Shown here: positions 10,050-22,149 of the stretch, piece after piece
How positions within the stretch are numbered: the first letter of the stretch is position 1
Layout of the letters: every line of letters begins with the position of its first letter
NCBI GenBank assembly: GCA_029931535.1
Contig: JAQPZY010000831.1
Coordinates: 463,001-527,000 of the forward strand
Length of the DNA: 64,000 nucleotides
Direction: 5' to 3'
DNA from: Margaritifera margaritifera
Lineage: Eukaryota > Mollusca > Bivalvia > Unionida > Margaritiferidae
Program-made: the position numbers and the translations under genes
The notes under the pieces: generated by a model
The model's database searches: none
The model's input: only the letters and a program-made list of their open reading frames with translations
What the model was told of the DNA's origin: nothing

Positions 10050-11055
10050 ACTACTACTACTATCGGATATTTACCAATCTCAACAATCTATAAAGTACAT
10101 TTACTGATATTTTACATCAGTTTTGATAAACAAGAAAGACAGAAAAGAAAAGAAAGATCATGGCCTTCGTCGACTAAGATATTTTGTGTGAAAAAGACGT
10201 TTTTAATGTTTACATACAAGTCTTCTGACACCAAGTGATCGATATTGAATGAAATACAACTTTCTGTGATTTAGTTGAAATGTACTAGCCTGGTTGTCTA
10301 TGTTTTTAAGACCATCTCAAGAACATGATAAAAAATGTATGTATTTAACGAAATGAAATTTGCATGCAGTTTGATTATTTGGAAAGATATCTTAAACTAT
10401 TGACTTATAAATGTTGATAAACTTATTACAAGTAACAAGGGAGTGGGGGTATTTTGAGAATACCGCTGCACGCGCTGAAATTCATGTCAGGGTTAACCGG
10501 CCTGTAAACATAACAACGTGTCATTGGTCACAGATTTCACTGCGGTCACGCATTGAATGCCAGATAACAACTGTGCACTTTCGCCAAAATACACAGAGAT
10601 AATCACACCATAATGCTCATATTGTAAAAAATATACGATTTCGTTTACATCAATACTAAGAATATCTAAATCTAAGCCAAGGATCGCCACCAAAAATAGA
10701 GGGGAAAATTATCTAAAAATAGATTGGGAATATATGTATATGTACGGAGTCCTATCAGATCTCCAGTTAGAAATGTCGAGATGTAATTTTAATCAGGGGA
10801 AAACCCTAATGACTCTATTTTTAGACTAAGCTAAGAAGAAACGAAAGTTTGTAGTAGCAATGCTTGATCTTCATTGTGCTCTGACCACTGATATACTGTG
10901 CTCTTTTATTTTAGCGACATATTTTTCGTTTATAATATTGTGAGGTACTTAATTTCAGCTGAAATTTACAGCTCTTCGTATTATTCGTGAGTATCTTAAA
11001 TCGGCACTCTACATGTCTTGTAGGTCACAATTGTTATAAATCAGCCCGATTTCCA
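10050..11055 (+). other. upstream region of the IAP gene
   Basis: No coding exon was recognised. A 112-bp element with CTAAAAATAGA inverted ends lies at 10713-10824. An inverted CCAAT box (CATTGGTCA) sits near 10520. A splice-acceptor-like CTTGTAG at 11016-11022 precedes the first coding exon, so a 5' UTR exon may lie upstream. Confidence 0.4.
10713..10824. mobile_element. 112-bp inverted-repeat element
   Basis: Perfect 11-bp ends CTAAAAATAGA (10713-10723) and its complement at 10814-10824. No protein. The interior ACATYTCGACATTTCTAACTGGAGATCT-like part, read on the minus strand, resembles the interior of the 6181-6352 element. Confidence 0.55.
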
Positions 11056-11200
11056 ATGGCGGAACTGTCTAACAGAAGGATTGGAGCGAAATTTCCCCAG
11101 TTCTACACAGTTGATAGCAGATTACAAACCTTTGATAAGTGGCCAAAGGACAGTCATCTGCAGCCCAGAGAACTAGCAGAGGCAGGATTTGTCTACCAAG
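11056..11200 (+). CDS. IAP exon 1: first half of BIR
   Basis: Begins ATGGCGGAACTG and encodes the N-terminal BIR helices: SRLQTFDKWP, then LAEAGFVYQG. Ends CAAG before the donor GTTAGT (11201), leaving one base of a Gly codon. The frame is open upstream to the acceptor at 11022, so the exon probably starts at 11023 with a short 5' UTR. Confidence 0.85.
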
Positions 11201-14200
11201 GTTAGTGTTTTTTCAGTCTTTGACATTATGTTAGTCTCATAGTAGTAGTGTATCTCGTATCCCCGTGTACCAAGGTTATTGTTATTTCAATCTTTGTCAT
11301 TATGTAAGTATTATAGATAGTAGTGTATCTCATATCCCCCTGGTCAATTTTATCTGGGATCTCTCTTTTCCTCTTTACTCATGTTTTCTTTCTTCCTTCC
11401 ATAACATTTCATCCAATCTGCATTCTTTCAAACATAACAACTATAGTTATAACAACACTTTCTCTATTTGATAAATAAAACTGCTAACTACAGCTATCTA
11501 CTGGCAGATTAGCCCGGGGGGGTGTGTGTGTGTGTGCGGAGTGCTCGGAGGATTTAAGTAAGCCGCCCCCCCCCCTTTCGGTCAAAATACTTCAAGTTTT
11601 ACTGATAAACATAGAAAGATGACCATTTTAAGCAAAACAAAATATCCACTTTTCAAAACTGAACTCTTGTAGAACAAATCCTGGGCCTGCGCCTACTATC
11701 CTTCTGTCTGTACCTAAATTTTATGGAGAGAGAGAGACAGAGAGAGAGTTCCTGCAGCAGCATCAATAATGTGTGCATAAATATTTCAGTGTTGATCGGC
11801 AGTTTCCTTGAACTTGCTTGTGAAACCAAGAAATTAAGTCAAACATCAGTAGTGGTTGAAAGTGTCTGTCATCTAAGTGGAAGGAATATATTGAATAGCA
11901 GGCCCGTCGCTATGCAGAATAAAAGGTACGGCCATTGAAAGCCTACTGCTGCTTAGATGGTAGACCAACAAGTTGTTCTCCTCTTTTTTTTCTTTTTTTT
12001 TTACTATGTGCGCCCACCAGTAAAAAAAAAAAAAGGGGTGGAGAACAACTTGTTGATCTACTTGGATGGGAGCACAGGTTGCTAACAATTTACCTATACA
12101 CATGTACTATACATTTAATAATAACACGGGAGGACACTTCTCTGCCTTTATCGCTACTATTTCAACCTACACTTTTGTGTAGCGTAATAAATTTGGTACC
12201 AATGTTTAGCTCAGACATTCGACTTTTTATGTATATACAAAGTTTGACTTACTATCACACCTTTAAGGAATGCCAGACCATCTTCCCACGCTACCACTCT
12301 ACATGGCCATGATCGCACTCGCCTAATATGCAATCAGGTTATCAGAGGACGAAGTACGTCATTACTAACTAGATTTAGAGCAGTATTGCATAACTTGAAT
12401 ATGAAATGGTTCATTACAAGGGAGTATCAAGGAACGAGGGGCTATGTAATTGGCGTAATTCAAGAGTTGTCGAAAATGGATATCATGTTTTGCTTGTTTG
12501 TCAGTTTTTTTTAGGGAATTGGGAAGGACATACGTACCACGATATTATTGTTCATGGCCCAAAATAGAAAAATATATAAAGCCATTATGTCTGCTAATTA
12601 AAAAAAGAAAGAAAAAAATTTTTTGTGCACTGGTGAACCGTCTGTGATTTGTCGAGTCGTCGTGCACTCTAGACATTGTACATATTGCATCTCAATGCTG
12701 GCTGATTTGGATCATGGCTGATTCGGAACAAATTACCGGCTGATTCTTACCAAATGTCAAGCTGATTCGGACCATGTAAAATTATTATATAATAAAGAAA
12801 AATAATGGAACAAACATACTTGTTTTATTTTAGTAGTTATTCCTGTTTTTGCAAACATAGAAAGAGAATGTACATAGTTGATTTTCAGCTCATAAATCTT
12901 CACAGTTCTTACGTAAAGATCTGCTGGTCATTCCACCATGTCAGTTCGAACTAGCCGAAAACAGAACAAACTAGATATGAGCATAAAATCGGGGTTTTGT
13001 TTCCTTAAATGTAGTTTTGAACTGCTCAACATTGTTGGGAAATAATGAGAATTATCATATTTGAAACAATTGTAAATGTCACATTTACGGCTAAGATGAA
13101 ACTTAATAATATTTCGCATTGTCCGAATCAGCCCATAATATGATCCGAATCAGACATGGTCCAAATCATCCTGCACCCATCGCGTCTCACCTCATATCAA
13201 AGGTTTTCCCTTGCACATACTCCAGAAATGTGGACTATGTTGAATGCAACTGCTTTGGGACTGTATCAAGGTGGAAAAATTGCTTACATACCATGTTTTC
13301 ATCCATCCATTCATCGCCTAGGCATTTTGACAAAAATGCTTGTATTCCAGAAAACGACTAGGGTGTTACATATTACTGTACACAGAACCATGATACAGTC
13401 AGAAGGTAGAAAACTTGCTTTATTTATTTATCCGTCAATCTGTTTTATCTATTCATTCATATCTCCATCCATTTAACAACCAATGCATCTATCTATCCAA
13501 GATCCATTACTTGATCTATCTTTCCATCCATCCCTCTATCCCTTATTCCATCCATCATTTGCTCCACCCATCAACTGATATATAGATCTTTGCATGGATA
13601 TCATGCATCTTACCATCCATATCTCTGAGCATCTTTCAGTCTTTTAACTGAGGTTATAACACAATGCAATAAAAATACAGTGTGAACATGGAAACAATAC
13701 ATTTATGATTAGAACAAAGTACACTAACATGCTGATAAAGGGATATAATGAATCACATATGCAAGAAAGTAATTTTCTTGGTACAGATGGTGAGTTATAA
13801 TGTCTTTTTTACTCTACTGTAGGAAATGGGGACTGTGTGACATGTTACTACTGTGGTGTAGAATTGGATACATGGGAACCTGGGGATGAGGCCTGGGCCG
13901 AGTATGAAAAGTGTTCCCAGTCATGTACACATGTCCTTTTACACAAGATAGGTGGCTTGAGTCTTGGAGATGGATATGCAGATAAGGTTTGTAGAATGGG
14001 ATATAGTAGATACAGAATAGATATCAACACTACAAAGACACCAAAATAATGGTTGTATACAGAAGTATTATTTAATGCTTTTGTCTATTTAGGTACATGT
14101 ATTTGCTGTGACGTGTGATAAATATCTTGTTTCAACAGACACTCTTGTCATCAGTTATTTTCCATGATAGAATATGTCAGTTGCACTTTTTTGTGATCTT

Positions 14201-17200
14201 GACAGTCAGAGTGTATCAGTGCGGTGCAAGGAGGAGGGGTCGCCAGCTGAGGGGGGGGGCGCCGTCAGGATTTTTTTTCTTCTTTTTTCCACCCCCCTCC
14301 CCCCAATCTAATTCCCCGGTTTCAGGGTTTAGATGGGGGTGGTTGAAGGGGAGGGGTCGAAGTTGGCAACTGACATAAAAACTATTCTCTGTGGCAAAGT
14401 AGGGGCACCACTAAACAAACTGCCCCCCCCCCGACGCTTTGGTAGGGACGCCATTAAAGAACATTTCCCCCGGGTGCCTCAAACCCTCACGTCGCCACTG
14501 TGTGTATACCAAATTGTTATCCTTATTTAACAGCAGACCCATGTACTACTATTAATACTGAAATAACAACACAAACACAAATACATGTAGTGCAAAAATC
14601 TGGACACGGCTTCAGGAAACCCAGTCCACCTAGGCCACAGTCAGGTCAAACAGAATCAGATAAAGTTCTGCAACTGTTCACACATGCCTGCCCAGACACC
14701 TGTCTCCTTCTTTATTCATTCTTACATAGGTAGACAAACTCCCCTCTAGTACCACTCTGGTATAAAAAGTAGAGTGGGCTCCTCTGGTGACAAGAGTAAA
14801 TCAGTTTTCAACATCACTCCTATGCAAACTAGGTAGGGTTGTATACAGGCATGAGCCAATCATTGAATTTAGTTCCATGATCAATTATTATCTCCCTGGA
14901 TCAAATCAATCCAGTGGGTGTAAACCCTTTACCATCCGGGTCCCCCAAGCCATGACAAATTATTTATTAGCATAAGTAATGACAGAAAGTTGGAATTTAA
15001 CTGATGCATGTGTATGCTGCTAACTGTTTGGACTGTAATGTCCAGCAAGTAATCAATATGGAGCAATGTCAACATTTAATATAAAGTCTAAATGCTTCTA
15101 ACTGCATGCCATGACCATATGCTGATGCATATACACCACAATCTACTAGGATCAGCTGGTGTGGAATTTCCCTGAATCAGCCTCAAGTATGCTGTCCCTT
15201 TATGTAGCCTTGTATGAAAGGTAGCTGAAATTAGAAAATGGAAACAAACAGTAAACAAGGTTTCAAAGAAGCATAGAAAAATATTAACTTATATTCTTCC
15301 TGGGGTGGTTGGTTGGGTGAGAAATTTGTACATGCCTTTCACATGCTGTTGATTCATTAGAAGTGTATCCGAATCATCCAGAAGTTTATATGTAGTAGAG
15401 GCATATATTGTACATTGTACACTGGGTTACCTCCTTTGTACCAAACATTCACAATATACAAAATGTTTAACATGTACCGGTAATCCAAGTGTTCTCCAGA
15501 AGGTACAATACCTATCTTTTCATTAAATACAAGTATCATTAATCTGATAATTGGTATTAACAACAGACCCAGTACAATCCAACTACTATTATTAATACTG
15601 GAAATAACAAGACAAACACAAATAGTGGGATAATCTGGCCACAGTTCAAGGGAACCCAATAGTTTAATATTGTTGATACCAGAAGATGAACTGACAGCCT
15701 ACACAAAGGTAACCGGGCATGCCAGTGCCTCTTTGGTGACAAATATGACCAGTCTGTCTAGATCTCACAGGTCAGACAGAATCCGATAAAGTTCTGCAAC
15801 TGTTTACACATACATACCCATTCTTGATACTTACACAGGTAGGTAAACTCCCCTCTGGTGCCAGAGGTAGAGTGGACCCCTATGGTGACAGGAGTAGCCC
15901 CATTTTTCCACATCACACCTGTTCTCTTAATACACACATGGTAGGGTTGTATGCAAGCACGAGCCAGTCGAGTTCCATTATTAGTTGTTGTCTCCCTGGA
16001 TCAAACCAAATCAGTGGGTCTACACCTTCACCATATGCCATTTGAATGGGTATATAATCCACTCACTTCCAATTAATCATTAATTATTTTCCATGATGTT
16101 AAATATGTCAGTTGCACTTTTTCATGTTCTTCAAAGTCAGTGTGCATACTAAATAGTTATATAATTTCAAACAGATTCGAGTGGAAATGTCTACTGAAAT
16201 CGATAGTCATCATGAGTAAATGTTTTTAAATATTTAACTATTACAATTGAAGAAATTAGCCAATAAAATATTCCTACTATATCTTTTCTTGGGAACATGC
16301 AAAGATCTTCACATCTTTTCATGCTTCTATGCTGAGATATTTATTAAAATATATAGTTGTTCTATCTTTGTATCCAATTTGATCAACTGTAATTTTGCAT
16401 AATAATTGATATACAAAATATTGAACATCTAGAATAATTCCAGTACTGTGAAATAACAAGTACAAATATGTTGATTTTGAAAACATGTTATGTGGAAAAG
16501 CTATCTATTTGAAGAAAAAAAAATTACGTCTATTTATTTGATGCATGTCTATTTTACCCTCACTTTTCAAAGTAAAGGTATAGATGATTTCCAGTCTTGT
16601 AAGCATGCACAAATTAATATCATACATACAACTCCTCCTACACTATTTAAGACAGAACTTTTGGATATGATTTGGGGGTTGTATATAAATGTGCACAATG
16701 GTTCAGAATTTAAATCCAGCTGCTGAAGGCAGAGAGCAGGTGGTGTGTGGCAGGGTAGGTGGGTGGGGTATGACTAAGATACGCAATGGAAAAATGTAAT
16801 GCAGTAGAAATAAAATATGCTTTGGAAATAAAAAGATTGTAAAATAACACGTTTTTGTCACTATTTGATTTCTGGTGATAAATTGACATCAAAACATAAA
16901 AAATGAATACTTACTTTAAATAATAATGCAAATTTACTCAAAGAATTTTTCACTTAAATGTGACCAACCTGCTGTGCAATGGAAATCATTATATGTAATG
17001 GAGATTTAAGAAGTTAGTAAATTTTATCTATTGGTCTTTATCTCGAAATATGGATAATGTTTTATTGGTTATTTTTATATTATTAACTTAATTGAAAACT
17101 TACAATTTAACAATAAAAAAATAATGTAACCTAAGTCATATGAATGTTGCCACACAACAGAAATCCACATGCGCTATTGGAATTGCAAACTTAGTAAATT

Positions 17201-17715
17201 AAATTAATCTATCAACTTTATTTTTAAATATTATTATTGTTTCTGAATATTTCTTAATTTTATATCTTTTGACTTGCAAACTTGCTTTAAATAATGACAT
17301 AATTTTAGTGTATTGTGTTTCAATCGTATTCCATTTTTTCATATTTTAGTCATACCGGGTGGGTGACCCTTTGGCATATAATGTGTGTTTGGGGTTATGA
17401 ATAACTGAGAAAAGCATGAGAGTTATGCTTTCAAAATTTTGAGAACACAACATTTTAGTTCATTTGGCCATGAAAATTTATATTGTCTGTATTGAAAGAA
17501 ATCAGTGATGTGAATATGCTTAATTTACAGTATTTAAATGATTAGCAGTATTATTATTTCCTGTATTTTTAGAGCTTTTCAATGCAGAATAGTGGTGATG
17601 GCTTCAGAAAAGATTGTGCACAGGAAGACATTTTGAAAAAAACAGGTAAAATATAGAAATAGTTTGAAGAGAACAACACTAACTACACTAATTCAGGCCT
17701 CTGGGCCCCCCCCCC

Positions 17716-17778
<63 letters not shown>

Positions 17779-18633
17779 CAGTGCCATCAGCTATACAATA
17801 GATACTAATTACATGCCATAGAGGCAACATCATATTTTTTCTTTGGAATACACGTCTATTCATAAAGGCAGCTTCAATTTTTTTTAGGGGGGGGGGGGGA
17901 ATACATGCTAGCTTTGAAATTAGGCAGCTGGTGTTTGTCTATAAATTCTACTACTTTGCTGAATAAATTATCATAATCACTTGTGGAATTATCCTGCAAA
18001 AAATGGATTCCTAGCATCACTATCAACTATTAATTTATGTATCTATGTATTTGAATCCCTCTGTCTTCATAAGCAGTAAATCCAAAAATTTAGGTCACTA
18101 AGACTTCAAAAGTGTAGCGAATTTAGTGAGGAAGTTATATTCATGAAAATATTTTTCGACAAATATTATATAATAAATTATCAAGGATCATTTATTTGCT
18201 AAAAGATGTGTACATCGGTAACATGCAAATTGACTATATTTGCACAATTTTAATGACACTGTGATTGACAACATACATTTACATTGATATAATTTTGTAA
18301 ATATTTGTGCTTACATGTACATGCATGTATATTTTGTAAATAGGTAGATAAATACACAGATGAACAAGATACAAAAAAAAACAAGTAGAAAAAAAAAATT
18401 ACATTTCTATCAATTTTTATTTTGTAGACTTTCATGATTATAAAAGGTTGGAAGAAGAGAACAAGAAATTACGACATCAGTTTCTGTGTAAAACGTGTCT
18501 GCAAGAGAAAGCCTGCATCGTCTTTTTACCCTGTGGTCACCTTTCTGCATGTTCTGTATGTGCAAAAGAACTACAAAACTGCAACATTTGCCAGCAAGCC
18601 ATCAAAGCCACAGTCAGGGCATATTGCTCTTGA
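11056..18633 (+). CDS. single-BIR, RING-type inhibitor of apoptosis protein (four coding exons)
   Basis: Proposed exons are 11056-11200, 13823-13986, 17573-17645 and 18428-18633: 588 nt including the stop, about 195 residues. Phases agree at every junction (1, 0, 1), with GT donors and AG acceptors. The BIR domain (about residues 20-85) is split over exons 1 and 2. The C-terminal RING (about 148-188) is C3HC4 with the IAP spacing. In the IAP family the BIR binds caspases or IAP antagonists and the RING is a ubiquitin E3 ligase; the products are cytosolic. The BIR zinc ligands should be C-x2-C, H and C; here the His position is Tyr (TAT, 13903-13905), so zinc binding by this BIR may be impaired. 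With one BIR it is shorter than XIAP-type proteins but matches the many short IAPs expanded in bivalves. Start chosen at the first ATG in frame after an acceptor, in a CCAATGGCG context. Transcript evidence would settle the exon set. Confidence 0.85.
11960..12061. repeat. foldback element in intron 1
   Basis: Arms GTAGACCAACAAGTTGTTCT (from 11960) and, read inward from 12061, GTAGATCAACAAGTTGTTCT. They flank a loop with opposed poly-T and poly-A runs. RNA from either strand could form a ~22-bp stem. Confidence 0.8.
12697..13174. mobile_element. inverted-repeat element built of GCTGATTCGG words
   Basis: The left end reads GGCTGATTTGGATCATGGCT. The right end, read inward on the minus strand, reads GGATGATTTGGACCATGTCT. 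Both are followed by further copies of CTGATTCGGA-CAT. About 480 bp long, inside IAP intron 1, without coding content. A MITE or foldback element; no clear target duplication was found. Confidence 0.6.
13823..13986 (+). CDS. IAP exon 2: second half of BIR
   Basis: Starts after TCTACTGTAG and completes the Gly codon. Encodes NGDCVTCYYCGVELDTWEPG and then DEAWAEYEKCSQSCTHVLL. The C-x2-C ligands and the final Cys are present. The expected His, sixteen residues on from the second Cys in the family pattern, is Tyr. Ends GATAAG before donor GTTTGT, phase 0. Confidence 0.85.
14212..14508. mobile_element. hAT-like MITE in IAP intron 2
   Basis: Starts CAGTGCGGTGC and ends GTCGCCACTG. The flanks GAGTGTAT and GTGTGTAT agree at seven of eight positions. 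It is the inverted relative of the element at 2581-2854 and has the same purine- and pyrimidine-run interior. Confidence 0.65.
14510..14950 (+). repeat. intronic dispersed repeat, copy 1
   Basis: Shares with 15552-16045 the blocks ACTCCCCTCTRGTRCCA, GGTAGGGTTGTATRCARGCA, GAGCCA and TCTCCCTGGATCAAA, in the same order and spacing. No coding potential. Confidence 0.8.
15552..16045 (+). repeat. intronic dispersed repeat, copy 2
   Basis: Second copy of 14510-14950, about 1.04 kb downstream in the same orientation. The two could recombine and delete the intron segment between them. Confidence 0.8.
17573..17645 (+). CDS. IAP exon 3: linker
   Basis: 73 nt between acceptor TATTTTTAG and donor GTAAAA. 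Encodes SFSMQNSGDGFRKDCAQEDI-type hydrophilic linker residues. Its phases (0 in, 1 out) are exactly those needed to join exon 2 to exon 4, which supports it despite the lack of a domain. Confidence 0.7.
17646..18427 (+). other. IAP intron 3 with (TA)n
   Basis: GTAAAA...TTTTGTAG. Contains a C run and (TA)n at 17718-17774, and a G run near 17887. Nothing else recognised. Confidence 0.75.
18428..18633 (+). CDS. IAP exon 4: C-terminal RING
   Basis: Begins FHDYKRLEEENKKLRHQ, a short coiled-coil-like helix. The RING follows: CKTC, then CIVFLPCGHLSACSVC and CNIC, i.e. all eight C3HC4 ligands with the spacing of IAP RINGs. It ends shortly after, at stop TGA (18631-18633), as IAPs do. Confidence 0.9.
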
Positions 18634-21176
18634 AAAAGGACTGTTCTATCCCGCATTGATACTCGCTGATAGTGTGACCCACATACAAGTCAACCCCCTT
18701 CTTGTAATATAGACAAATTTTGATTTCTATGTTTTACTTTTTTAAGTCGAATCAAATTTTACCATAAAATTTCCTGGTGTTTTGGCCCATATATAAGTTG
18801 ACCCTCTTGTGAAAATACTGTAAGCAATGATTCTTTAATACAGTGAGGTCAGTTTTTACATGAAATTTGCCAGGAAAATGGGTGTTACTGTATAAGTTTC
18901 ACATATATATACTACACCATCTGTTGGTTGATAATCACACATTGTCTTGTAAGTTGAAATTTATTTTTAATAATCAGTTTGAGTCAGCAAGAAATAGTAG
19001 ATTTAGTGCACTGAAACACTTTCACCATTGATCACTAACTACACTGGTATACAAAACCATTGCCTTATAATACTGTTTTCCCTATTGTATGAAAAAGGGC
19101 ACAGTCAAGGTCAGCATGACTGAAAGAAGAAAAATGATTTCTGCACAATGACACGAGTTCTACATATATAGTTGTGGATTATTATCTGCACTCAGGTTAA
19201 GGAAGAAGGTTATCAAATTTGAGGTCAAAAGGTCAAAGGTCACACTACCAGGCAACTAAGTCGCTGAAAAAATGCAAACTTCGCCTTCTTCTATTAGGAA
19301 AGTGAAAATGACTTTGCCTGTGACAGTAGTTTATGGCTTTTGAGATGCTCCCTCAACCCAGCCAAGTAGTTATGGATTGCATGTTGCTTTAGCAGGTGAT
19401 CATATCAATTGCATCGACAAAACAAACTCTTGCACATTCACAGGCATGTATTTTAATAGCTGACTGACCATTAACTTTATTCCCCTGCAAGATATCACTG
19501 CCCAATTCCATAAGTTATCCTATGATGATGAAAACTTAGCAACTCTTTTCAAAACTAAATCATCTATATGCAAATAACAATTTGAAAATTTTAACTGCTG
19601 TTGTGCTTGCATTATTTTCTTCATAAAATCAGTTTGAAGCCGTAAGTGAACCTGCTAAGGGGTAATAATGGTGGACATCGCTGTGTTTTGGAAGTATGTC
19701 TTCATTAGACTGTCTGTTTTCATAATTCATTGGGCACATAAATTAAGGAAATTATACAGCTCGTAGAAAGAAAAGTGTAACTATTATGTGATAAAAGATT
19801 TAGCTTAAAAATAAAAATGTGTTGGTCAGAAACATATGGGACAATGCTATGTTGTGGAATGGACGAAAAGTGCTCTAACTTTAGGTCAAGGTTGTTTTCT
19901 TACATCACTTATTTTTGTGAAAATTCAAGATAAAGTAGCAAAGAAAAAATATCCAACTAAGACAAGATGTTATTACGAGTACGTAGACAAATATTAAAAC
20001 TATAAATTTTCAATCTTATCTAGGTATTGTTGCAACAAAGCTAGAAAGTGAGTGGTCATAAAAAGAAAATCCCTGTTTCTAAAAACAGATGCATCTGCAT
20101 GGCATGCGTCATGCCATATTTTCATATAGCTGTGTGCCGATTTACTTTATGTTTCATATCGTTTAACACAGATTGCATCACTGTACTTATAAATAGGCAT
20201 AAATAGTTAATCAACTGCCACTAGAACAAGCAATTTAATTTTTATACTTTTAAAAACTTCAGCAAAATAGTAAAGTCAAAAGATTCACATTTGATTTAGA
20301 ATCATCTTCCTCAAAATGCAGTTGTAAAGTTGAGATTACTCATCAGTGACCACTGTTGTTTGAATGGATGAACACTATAATGTTGAAAACATAACTCTCA
20401 TTTCTCCCTATTCTGTTCAAAAGGAGAAGTCACTTCTTCCTAAAATTCAAGTTTACCTCGACCCCTGGGTCAAATACAGGGCCTGATCTTCAGTTTCTTG
20501 TATAGATCAATCCTTCAATCAAAGGTGAACAACACAAAGTATTTTGAAAAGAAAGCCTTAAATCATACTATATCAATATTTTTTTTATGTGTTTTTAATG
20601 CAAATACTAGTAATTTCAGTGTTTGGCTTGTTCCATATCCATTAACATGCATTTGTTTTTAATAATCGGGCTTTGAGTCAGCAAGAAACAGCAGATTTAG
20701 TACTCTGCAATACTTTTATCATTGGTCACTAACTTCCTTGGTATATAAATCTATGAGGACTTAAGAGATTTATAGTAATGTTGGTCTTATAATAGTGTTT
20801 CCCCTAGTGTGCAAAAGAGGACAGAGTTCCAATGGAAAAGGGCAGGGTGGCAGACAGTGAGGGCAGGGTGGCTGTTCCAAACTATAAGGTAGACAAATAT
20901 TTAAACATTTTGCAGATTTCTTTGTTTTACTTGCTAAATTAAATAGAAATATATTCAAAATAAGCAATAATTATATTAAAAGAACCATTATCTTACAGAA
21001 ATAAGGAGATATATACAAAAAATAAAAATATGATCTCTCAAGGGCAGCAGTGCGTTATGAAAGGACAGCAGGGTGTTCATAAAAAAATGCAGGGTGTAGA
21101 TTTTTTTTGTCTGCGGGTAACACTATGCGAGTTAAAGACTTTTAGTATGCCTGGCATACAAGTTGACCCATATCTG

Positions 21177-21212
<36 letters not shown>

Positions 21213-21411
21213 ATGCTTTGGATGTAAAATTATTTTTGTATTCTAACATTATATGCATACATTCTTCGTTGTTTACTTGTTAATATCTTTGTTTGATATG
21301 CACAAACATTTTGTATTCGGGTGTTGTATTCTATACCAAGTGAAATAAACCTTCTTGACTTGACTAGCTTAGCTGTGATTTTGTTTTCATTTGCCATGTT
21401 GCCAAGAGTAC
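18634..21411 (+). other. 3' flank of the IAP gene; no further gene seen
   Basis: AT-rich. Repeats of a CATAYAAGTYGACCC word occur at about 18680, 18790 and 21160. GGGCAGGGTG words recur at 20840-20870 and, degenerate, near 21060-21095. A (GA)n run lies at 21181-21210. AATAAA words at about 19811 and 21344-21349 are possible polyadenylation signals; neither is proven. Confidence 0.4.
19100..19265 (+). repeat. dispersed AGGTCA-containing repeat, single unit
   Basis: Resembles the tandem array at 21650-22120 (GGTCAGCATGACTGAAAGAA, TTCTGCACAATRACA, GAGTTCTACAT, GGTTAAGGAAGAAG). Contains three direct AGGTCA boxes at 19222-19242. Confidence 0.7.
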
Positions 21412-21555
21412 TTGCTTATGATCTTGTCCATCCATCCATCTGTTATCAGTTTGCTTATGATGTTGTCCATCCATCTGTTATCACTTTGCTTATGATGTTG
21501 TCCATCCATCTGTTATCAGTTTGCTTATGATGTTGTCCATCCATCTGTTATCAGT
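21412..21555. repeat. 35-bp minisatellite, 4 copies
   Basis: Units of the type TTGCTTATGATGTTGTCCAT with CCATCTGTTATCAGT; the first unit is 39 bp because of an extra CCAT. Confidence 0.9.
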
Positions 21556-21649
21556 TTGCGTCTGCACAAGTTTGCTTCTGCACAATAACTTGATTTCTCC
21601 ACCATCTAGAGCTTGGGGATGATTTTACACATTGGGTAAGGAAGAAGCC

Positions 21650-22120
21650 TGTCAATTTTGGGGACAAAAGATCAACAGTCTAGGTCAGCATGATTTAAAG
21701 GGAAAAGAAAATGGTTTCTGCTCAATAACATTAGTTCTACATCATATACCTGGATCAACCTTTGAGAATGACTTGCACTCAGGATAAGGAAGAGGCTTAT
21801 TGATTTTTGGGATCAAAGGTCATAGTCACTGTGACTGAAAGAAGAAACATGGTTTCTACACAATAACATTAGTTCTACATCACAGACTTGGACCAAACTT
21901 TGTATATGGCTTGCACATGGGGTAAAGAAGAAGCCTATTGATTTTAAGGTCAAAAGTCAAGGTCAGAGTGACCCAAAGAAAAAACATGGTTTCCAAACAA
22001 TAACATTGGTTCTACTTCACAGACTTGGACAAACATTTGTAATTTGGCTTGCCCTTGGGGGTAAACAAAAAACCTATTGATTTTAGGATCAAAAATGGTT
22101 TCTGTACAATAACATTGAAG
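21650..22120 (+). repeat. ~135-bp tandem repeat, about 3.5 units
   Basis: Each unit carries AARGTCA words, GAAAGAAGAAACATGGTTTC, CAATAACATTRGTTCTACAT, GACTTGGACCAAACTTTGT and GGGTAARGAAGAAGCCTATT. This kind of repeat is abundant in mollusc genomes. A partial unit lies at 22600-22700. Confidence 0.8.
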
Positions 22121-22149
22121 GACTCGCGGTACTAATTCAACTTGCATAG

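Larger units (their letters stand above)
11201..13822 (+). other. IAP intron 1
   Basis: About 2.6 kb, GT...AG, ending TTTTTTACTCTACTGTAG. Contains G/C-run sequence at 11512-11575, a foldback at 11960-12061, the inverted-repeat element at 12697-13174, and CATC-rich low-complexity DNA at 13290-13620. No additional exon recognised. Confidence 0.75.
13987..17572 (+). other. IAP intron 2
   Basis: About 3.6 kb. Contains the hAT-like MITE at 14212-14508, two copies of a dispersed ~450-bp repeat (14510-14950 and 15552-16045), then AT-rich DNA from 16050 to 17570 with no recognised element. The acceptor is TGTATTTTTAG. Confidence 0.75.
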
